Source: a virus
Virus record (IMG/VR): IMGVR_UViG_3300044608_001836
Coordinates: 1-32,654 of that record
Direction: 5' to 3' (one strand)
DNA: 32,654 nt
Made by a program: the position numbers and the translations under genes. The notes under the pieces are model-generated. The model saw only the letters and a program-made list of their open reading frames with translations, was not told the origin of the DNA and made no database searches. Positions 28,131-32,654 of this stretch are shown piece by piece; the stretch's first letter is position 1; each line of letters opens with the position of its first letter.

Positions 28131-28157
28131 ATCACCCATCTACTCAACTCAAACACA

Positions 28158-28520
28158 ATGAACATCTTTGCCTGCTTCAAGCACATCATCCCTGAGTTCC
28201 ATGCATACTCAGATGCCGACCAGCGTTACAACATTGGTGCTACCTGGACAGCACAGGATGGTCTCCATGACTACCACAACTTAGAGATCAAGTACGTCCA
28301 CAACTCTGAGCGGCTTGCGCTCCAGGGCGATCCACAGCCTGATGGCAGCTGGCGGTACGTAGCTCCTGATGGTGGCATCCATGTCATGTCAGCAGAGCGT
28401 GCACGTGCCTTCATGGAGCAGACCCATGCCCATGCCAACATCATGTGCGGCATGCTTGACCGTCTTAAGGAAAACGGAATGCTAGATCAGGTGGTAGACA
28501 CGCAGGCCCAAGCAGCGTAG
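28158..28520 (+). CDS. Hypothetical early protein
   Basis: A 120-residue protein of unknown function: a beta-rich first half (YNIGATWTAQDGLHDYHNLE, then GSWRYVAPDGGIHVMSAERA) and a helical C-terminus (RAFMEQTHAHANIMCGMLDR). Codons are GC-richer than in neighbouring genes. A terminator follows the stop after about 20 bases. Confidence 0.7.
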   Translation: MNIFACFKHIIPEFHAYSDADQRYNIGATWTAQDGLHDYHNLEIKYVHNSERLALQGDPQPDGSWRYVAPDGGIHVMSAERARAFMEQTHAHANIMCGMLDRLKENGMLDQVVDTQAQAA

Positions 28521-28541
28521 AATTCATCCGGAAATATCTGG

Positions 28542-28570
28542 GACCCCTGCGCAAGCGGGGGTCTTTCTCT
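28542..28570 (+). terminator. Rho-independent terminator abutting the next ATG
   Basis: A 9-bp stem (GACCCCTGC/GCGGGGGTC, one G-T pair) with a GCAA loop is followed by TTTCTCT and then immediately by ATG 28571. It ends the upstream transcript. Because the next start codon is the first base after the T run, it would also hide the leader of that gene in a read-through RNA. Confidence 0.85.
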
Positions 28571-28912
28571 ATGAATCAACCCAGTCCAATTGATACTGAT
28601 CTCATTGATCAAATTGTTGCACACATACCTGACTGGGCATGGGATCCTGTATGTCAAGTACTTGTGCCTGCAATTGTTGACAACATGACTGGTTTTGTTA
28701 TTGAAAAACTAACTGGACAGTATGACAACTTTGATCGAGCAGAGGAAATTCTGTTTGATTATTACAAACCATTGGACAAGAAACATGCTTTAATTGTTGA
28801 TTGTTTTAAATTGTTAAGCCCGCATGTAACTGTCGACATGCTTGATGCCCTTAACTTAGATCAACTTAAATCCAACGAAACAAATGAAATGCCATCAGTG
28901 TCAATCAACTAA
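28571..28912 (+). CDS. Hypothetical early protein
   Basis: A 113-residue acidic protein (LIDQIVAHIPDWAWDPVCQV, then FDRAEEILFDYYKPLDKKHA) of unknown function, mostly helical. It is the first of a chain of eight genes whose starts and stops overlap or nearly touch up to 31485. The ATG lies directly after a terminator, so there is no room for a normal ribosome site. Confidence 0.68.
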   Translation: MNQPSPIDTDLIDQIVAHIPDWAWDPVCQVLVPAIVDNMTGFVIEKLTGQYDNFDRAEEILFDYYKPLDKKHALIVDCFKLLSPHVTVDMLDALNLDQLKSNETNEMPSVSIN

Positions 28913-29222
28913 CACACGTGTCACGTGTACTGATCATCACGAGACATTAACCAAGCGCTACATCCGTTGCTTGGATTGCGGTTGTAAGTTTCGTACTATT
29001 GAAAAGTATGAAGTGTACAAGCGTGGTCCTAAGAAAAGCGGTAAGCTTCCTGATACACAAGGATCTAAGAATGGATTCTCAGTATTGACTGAGCAAAACA
29101 TCTTGGATATCCGCAAGTTGAAACAAGATGGCAAAACTAATTTTGCTATCTCAGTTATCTACGGTATCAACCGTGGACACGTTTCAAAAATTGTCAATCG
29201 CAAAGTCTGGACTCACATCTGA
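28884..29222 (+). CDS. NrdR-type zinc ribbon fused to a helix-turn-helix
   Basis: A 112-residue protein. Residues 1-42 match the zinc-ribbon half of NrdR: MKCHQCQSTNTRV, then YIRCLDCGCKFRTIEKYEV, with Cys3, Cys6, Cys29 and Cys32 as likely zinc ligands. The NrdR ATP-cone is absent. Instead residues 68-112 carry the HTH also found at 22052 (LTEQNILDIRKLKQDGK ... RGHVSKIVNRKVW). It is probably a DNA-binding regulator. A link to ribonucleotide reductase promoters is only suggested by the ribbon. ATG 28884 overlaps the previous gene by 29 bases. Confidence 0.78.
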   Translation: MKCHQCQSTNTRVTCTDHHETLTKRYIRCLDCGCKFRTIEKYEVYKRGPKKSGKLPDTQGSKNGFSVLTEQNILDIRKLKQDGKTNFAISVIYGINRGHVSKIVNRKVWTHI

Positions 29223-29518
29223 TGTCAAACAGAACCAATCGAATCTTTCAAGTTGGTGATCGTGTTGCCGAACGTCCCAAGACTCATGGCATGGTTGCAG
29301 TACGTGCTGAAGCCAAGGAACAAGTAGCTAAGTATCGCAGTCAACGGTACGGAACAGTGGTTGACTTTACTTCCAAGAAGATTAAGTCTGGTGGTTACCA
29401 AAAGTTTCTTGTGATCCAATGGGATCATCTGCAAACACCATGCGAACATGCACGTGGTCGCATCTGTCACCTTGATGAGTTTCCGAAACTCATGCGTGAA
29501 ACAACTGTTGTTTACTGA
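29222..29518 (+). CDS. Basic small-barrel-like early protein
   Basis: A 98-residue basic protein (FQVGDRVAERP ... QRYGTVVDFTSKKIKSGGYQ, then KFLVIQWDHLQTPCEHARGR). The VGDRV and GTVV-type strands suggest a small SH3/KOW-like barrel, as in nucleic-acid-binding or ribosome-associated proteins. From memory, similar proteins occur in marine cyanophages. ATG 29222 shares its first base with the previous TGA. Confidence 0.68.
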   Translation: MSNRTNRIFQVGDRVAERPKTHGMVAVRAEAKEQVAKYRSQRYGTVVDFTSKKIKSGGYQKFLVIQWDHLQTPCEHARGRICHLDEFPKLMRETTVVY

Positions 29519-29523
29519 TTACC

Positions 29524-29871
29524 ATGACTGAACACCCGATTACACCGCCGCCTGAGCTGGTAAAGCAGTGGCGCTCTGAGCCCGAATACTCAGACGGTCA
29601 CCACAAGATCACAATGGTAACCATGTCGCAAGATCGCCTAATGGAGATTTGCGAAAAGTCCGCTTTACACGGCGCCGACCAGGAGCTGGAGGCGTGCTGC
29701 GTATTGATGGACAAATGGGACCTCGGCGGCCCAGACCTGCGTGAATGCCGCCGCCCAAAACCTCCGAGTTTGAAGGAACAGGCACTAGAAACGCTGAAAT
29801 ATCCAAAAGATTTTTGGAGTGAAGCTGAGGTGGACACCATTCGTTTAGCACTGGAGCAACTTGATGACTGA
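29524..29871 (+). CDS. Conserved cyanophage-type early protein
   Basis: A 115-residue protein beginning MTEHPITPPPELVKQW, an N-terminus I recall from many small hypothetical proteins of marine cyanophages. The middle is charged (MEICEKSALHGADQELEACC) and the end has a short Pro-rich and helical part (KPPSLKEQALETLK). The function is unknown. GC content is higher than in the neighbours. Its stop overlaps the next start. Confidence 0.7.
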   Translation: MTEHPITPPPELVKQWRSEPEYSDGHHKITMVTMSQDRLMEICEKSALHGADQELEACCVLMDKWDLGGPDLRECRRPKPPSLKEQALETLKYPKDFWSEAEVDTIRLALEQLDD

Positions 29872-30055
29872 TCTTTCCCCTGCTAGTCAAGCAATCCTTG
29901 ATGCTATTGCTGAATGGGAAGTAGAACCTGATTCGTATTCCCATCAAATTGTTATTGCTACTCTCTATGCATTAGCATCACGCATTAAAGGAGCCGACCA
30001 TATTCGGCAAGACATTTTAGACATTGCCAACGAACTGGAGAACATCAATGGTTAG
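29864..30055 (+). CDS. Small early protein
   Basis: A 63-residue helical protein (SPASQAILDAIAEWEVEPDS, then YALASRIKGADHIRQDILDI) of unknown function. ATG 29864 overlaps the previous stop by eight bases, and its own last eight bases overlap the AP2 gene. The arrangement shows translation coupling. Confidence 0.65.
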   Translation: MTDLSPASQAILDAIAEWEVEPDSYSHQIVIATLYALASRIKGADHIRQDILDIANELENING

Positions 30056-30323
30056 CTATCTCACCAGGAAGATGACTGATAAAGACTTCTATCTTTCTCA
30101 GGCATCTAGGCCAAGACCAGCTACTGCCTTCAGTCAATACCGTGGTGTAAGCCGAGGTAACAAAGGTATGTACAGGGCAATGCTGACCTTCAAAGGGAAG
30201 CGCTACTACCTTGGTAATCATGTCAATGAGATTGATGCAGCACGTGCCTATAACAAAGCAGCGCTTGCAATCATTGGTGACTATGCTTTACTAAACGAAA
30301 TTCCAAGTGATGACAATGTCTAA
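30048..30323 (+). CDS. Stand-alone AP2 domain protein
   Basis: A 91-residue protein. Residues 31-83 match the AP2/ERF DNA-binding fold: YRGVSRGNKGMYRAMLTFKG, YYLGNHVNEIDAARAYNKAA and GDYALLN. In phages this domain usually sits beside an HNH nuclease in homing endonucleases; no nuclease residues are present here. The first 30 residues are charged and Lys/Arg-rich. ATG 30048 fits the overlap with the previous gene. It could be a regulator or a leftover of a homing endonuclease that lost its catalytic part. Confidence 0.85.
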   Translation: MVSYLTRKMTDKDFYLSQASRPRPATAFSQYRGVSRGNKGMYRAMLTFKGKRYYLGNHVNEIDAARAYNKAALAIIGDYALLNEIPSDDNV

Positions 30324-30951
30324 TGCCAAGCTGGTTTGGGTAACTCCCAATGCAGAAGAAATGATTGTGAAGATGGCACGCGTAAGTGCGCCATCAAACC
30401 AAGGCAACATGGATACAGCGCCACGCCTGTTGAAGTACTTGATTAATCACAAGCATCATTCACCATTTGAGATGGCCAATCTTTGTGTTGAAATCGAAAC
30501 AACTCGTGGTATTTCAGCGCAGATCCTGAGGCACCGTTCATTCTCGTTCCAAGAATTCAGTCAGCGTTATGCAGACGTAGGTGAACTAGGCTCATCTGTT
30601 ATCCCACATCTGCGCAGGCAAGACCTCAAGAATCGTCAGAACAGTATTGACGATCTGTCTCCTGATGTAATTGCTGGGTACTACCGACGCATTGGCCATC
30701 TGTTTGAAGATGCAGAACATCTGTACCGCGAGATGGTTAGCAGTGGTGTTGCCAAGGAATGTGCACGTGCTGTACTTCCTATTGCAACCAAGACAAAGAT
30801 GTATATGAACGGAACGCTCCGTTCATGGATCCACTATCTGCAACTGCGTTGTGATGTAAGTACTCAGCTTGAGCATCGGCAAATTGCAGAAGAGATTAAA
30901 GAGATTTTCTGCGAACAATTCCCCATCATTGGCGAGGCTGTATTCGAATGA
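30310..30951 (+). CDS. thyX: Flavin-dependent thymidylate synthase
   Basis: A 213-residue protein (ATG 30310; ATG 30316 is also possible). ThyX makes dTMP from dUMP using methylene-tetrahydrofolate, FAD and NADPH, for phage DNA synthesis. The family signature RHRx7S is at residues 74-84 (RHRSFSFQEFS). The conserved Arg-rich C-terminal part (LRSWIHYLQLRCDVSTQLEH, then RQIAEEI) is intact, so the enzyme should be active as a tetramer. Length is normal. The start overlaps the end of the AP2 gene by 14 bases and the stop overlaps the next ATG. Confidence 0.97.
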   Translation: MTMSNAKLVWVTPNAEEMIVKMARVSAPSNQGNMDTAPRLLKYLINHKHHSPFEMANLCVEIETTRGISAQILRHRSFSFQEFSQRYADVGELGSSVIPHLRRQDLKNRQNSIDDLSPDVIAGYYRRIGHLFEDAEHLYREMVSSGVAKECARAVLPIATKTKMYMNGTLRSWIHYLQLRCDVSTQLEHRQIAEEIKEIFCEQFPIIGEAVFE

Positions 30952-31277
30952 CTGACAAACCTTCTAAGAAATGGATTCGTGATTACGACTATGCAATGTT
31001 TGAAGTGGAATACGATCAAACATTAAATGAGTATATAGATTACATAAAAGAATTAATCAATGAAGGATGGGAAGGTATTGAAATGGTGCCCCGGGGATAT
31101 GACAATTGTTATTATCCATTCCTTTATAAAACACGTATGGAAACAGATGTTGAATTCCAAGCTCGTTTAGAACTTGCAGAAAAAGAACAGAAAAAGAAAA
31201 TTAAAGCTGCGGAAAGGAAACGTAGACAGTACGAAAAACTTAAAAAGGAATTTGAACCCAATGGAATACCCAATTAA
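30948..31277 (+). CDS. Charged helical protein after thyX
   Basis: A 109-residue protein. The first 60 residues are acidic and aromatic (WIRDYDYAMFEVEYDQTLNE). The last 45 form a Lys/Glu/Arg-rich helix, probably a coiled coil (LELAEKEQKKKIKAAERKRR). The function is unknown. ATG 30948 overlaps the thyX stop. The gene is AT-richer than thyX. Confidence 0.68.
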   Translation: MTDKPSKKWIRDYDYAMFEVEYDQTLNEYIDYIKELINEGWEGIEMVPRGYDNCYYPFLYKTRMETDVEFQARLELAEKEQKKKIKAAERKRRQYEKLKKEFEPNGIPN

Positions 31278-31485
31278 AGAGCTTGCCATTCAACACTGGG
31301 AAGCTCTTGTACTAGGTGGATTGGATGGACGTGAGTACACAGACTCAATGCTCTACATCCGCAATGCCTTGAACTTTGTGCCAGATGATTTGATGTCTGG
31401 TGTGGTTAAGGTGGTGGATGGTGAGCACTCTCTCGTACTGACCTGCCCGCCGTCCACCGGCGACGGAATGCCTAGTGACTCCTGA
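31261..31485 (+). CDS. Small early protein
   Basis: A 74-residue protein (IKELAIQHWEALVLGGLDGR, then LNFVPDDLMSGVVKVVDGEH) of unknown function. I chose ATG 31261, which overlaps the end of the previous gene by 17 bases. The longer frame from 31174 is Lys/Arg-rich shadow of that gene. It ends the overlapping gene chain; a terminator follows. Confidence 0.68.
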   Translation: MEYPIKELAIQHWEALVLGGLDGREYTDSMLYIRNALNFVPDDLMSGVVKVVDGEHSLVLTCPPSTGDGMPSDS

Positions 31486-31513
31486 AAAACTACGAACAGA
31501 TCGTAGCACCAAA

Positions 31514-31553
31514 TCCCCTGCGCTGCAGGGGACCTGGTCAAATATATTTTTTT
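31514..31553 (+). terminator. Probable terminator at the end of the thyX gene chain
   Basis: A perfect 8-bp stem TCCCCTGC/GCAGGGGA with loop GCT is followed after 14 bases by a run of seven T. The gap before the T run makes it weaker than a standard intrinsic terminator, but position and stem strength support the call. The SET-domain gene after it should have its own promoter. Confidence 0.7.
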
Positions 31554-31588
31554 ATGGCTACAATGACAATGAATTAACTTTCACGTAA

Positions 31589-32654
31589 ATGCATCCCGAA
31601 GAAGCCAGGAAACTTTTCTTTAAAGAAGTTGACAATTGTTATTGGAATCCAAAGCTAAGTATCAAAGTTGCTCCTAACGGAGATCGTACTATTGTTACGT
31701 CAGCTGCATTGCAAAAAGATGAACCACTTGTTGTTTTAAATAAAAACGCGTCTTTTAGTGCAGCCAAATGCATTGAGCATTCCAAGGAAAACATTTCTAC
31801 TATTCCTAAATCAATAATTATTCCTGCATATCTTTATCAGGTTTATACAAAGCATGGCGCTAATGTGCCAGATGGTTATTCGTATTATTTTGATTCGTTG
31901 CCAACATATGAATGGTACGCACAAAACCATGAGCTGCTTAAAGTTTATTTACAATTAACTGAATCACGAAAAGAAGAATTAAAAGAATCTTGTTTTTTGT
32001 TTGATCAAATTAATTCTCTTAGCGAGTGGGCAAAGCAACTGCCTGAACATCAACTAGACAAAGAGCAAGCTATTCGCAGTGTTCTTATAACCATGACTAG
32101 GTGCTGGCCTTCTTCTATTGGGTTGGTACCATGGCTTGACTTTTCTAATCATCATTACGATGGAAGTGTTTTAAAGAACGAAGGAACTACGATTACAGCT
32201 TCTCATGAATACGAAGAAAATGAAGAGGTCAATGTAAGTTATGGCTTGAAAGATAGTCTTCAGCTATTAAATATCTATGGTTATGAAACAAAAGAGAAAA
32301 CGGTTGGGATTAAATTTCCTTCAATTTCTACTTTTGCTTTAGCTTCTGATCCATCGCTTAAAGCTTATGCTCACGCTTCGGCCTCTGCCACATGTTTACT
32401 TGGAAAGAACTTAAGGAATTTTGATTTCTTTATTTCACACATGAGGCTTTGTGTGTTTAATAAATTTGATGCTCTTGCGGTTTCCGATTTAGGAACAGAA
32501 TATAAAACTTTTTTAAATGAGCGTAATGAGCTAGAAGCTTTAAAACTTTCTTTGAGTATTATTCAATCTACGCGTAAAGATATTGAAGAACTAAAAACTA
32601 AAACCAAAGAATTTATGCAAACATTTCCTGAATCTTTTGAAAATGATTTCAAAG
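31589..32654 (+). CDS. SET-domain protein lysine methyltransferase (cut by window end)
   Basis: At least 355 codons open from ATG 31589 to the window edge. The order of motifs matches the SETD3/SETD6/Rubisco large-subunit methyltransferase group: RTIVTSAALQKDEPLVVL near 33-50, YYFDSLPTYEW near 99-109, GLVPWLDFSNHH at 178-189 (NH at 187-188 for S-adenosylmethionine) and NEEVNVSYGLKDSLQLLNIY at 211-230 with the catalytic Tyr at 218. The C-terminal helices from about 310 resemble the substrate-binding domain (NELEALKLSLSIIQSTRK). The enzyme would methylate protein lysine (or histidine). Sampled lines are AT-rich (32-48 percent GC), suggesting recent transfer. The substrate is unknown. Confidence 0.85.
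   Translation, partial: MHPEEARKLFFKEVDNCYWNPKLSIKVAPNGDRTIVTSAALQKDEPLVVLNKNASFSAAKCIEHSKENISTIPKSIIIPAYLYQVYTKHGANVPDGYSYYFDSLPTYEWYAQNHELLKVYLQLTESRKEELKESCFLFDQINSLSEWAKQLPEHQLDKEQAIRSVLITMTRCWPSSIGLVPWLDFSNHHYDGSVLKNEGTTITASHEYEENEEVNVSYGLKDSLQLLNIYGYETKEKTVGIKFPSISTFALASDPSLKAYAHASASATCLLGKNLRNFDFFISHMRLCVFNKFDALAVSDLGTEYKTFLNERNELEALKLSLSIIQSTRKDIEELKTKTKEFMQTFPESFENDFK

Noticed and set aside
29598-29947. Minus-strand frames opposite 29524-29871
   Set aside because: Shadow frames; the plus-strand gene is part of an overlapping chain and has a recognisable N-terminus.
1-32654. CRISPR array
   Set aside because: No regularly spaced direct repeats of 24-40 bases were seen. The repeated hairpins are too far apart and vary in their stems.
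1-32654. Integrase, attachment site or lysogeny module
   Set aside because: No tyrosine or serine recombinase, excisionase or CI-like repressor is visible. The tRNA-Leu alone is not evidence of an att site.

Overview
This window is part of the genome of a tailed double-stranded DNA phage, most likely a marine cyanophage or close relative. It carries a large terminase, a portal and a major capsid protein in one head-gene block. Several small proteins match, from memory, families common in marine Synechococcus/Prochlorococcus phages. The host is an inference. Both ends are cut: a minus-strand reading frame runs off the left end and a SET-domain gene runs off the right end.

Layout. Positions 1-19038 are a single minus-strand block of virion genes, read right to left. 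It starts with a large single-membrane-segment protein (17221-19038) and continues through many small Gly/Ala-rich or coiled-coil proteins. Then come a possible small terminase (10354-10896), the large terminase (8446-9972), a holin-like protein, an AbrB-like protein, the portal (5207-7525), a scaffold-like protein overlapping the portal by 572 bases, the major capsid protein (2956-4125), a second likely capsid or decoration protein, a helix-hairpin-helix protein, an M23 peptidase whose motifs are in permuted order, and a connector-like protein. No tail tube, tape measure or fibre gene is recognisable. A divergent region at 19039-19167 separates this block from the plus strand.

From 19168 to the end almost everything is on the plus strand: about 35 small, tightly packed, presumably early genes. 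Recognisable ones are a PcfJ-like protein, ThyX, a stand-alone AP2 domain, an NrdR-type zinc ribbon joined to a helix-turn-helix, a double helix-turn-helix protein, a DUF4236-like protein, a tRNA-Leu(UAA) and the SET-domain methyltransferase. One virion-like gene (23379-23810) is on the minus strand inside this region.

The most unusual content lies between the plus-strand genes. Five genes are preceded at a nearly fixed distance (about 32-40 bases) by a small hairpin whose stem changes in a compensated way and which is followed by TTAAAC. Most early genes have C/A-rich, G-poor leaders ending at the ATG and no Shine-Dalgarno site, whereas several late genes have clear ones. Two intergenic elements fold like the acceptor/T-arm half of a tRNA. 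Two others are a repeated double-hairpin terminator. Other notable points are possible frameshift sites at homopolymers (19576, 13483) and an unexplained 22-base exact repeat in two unrelated virion genes 16 kb apart.
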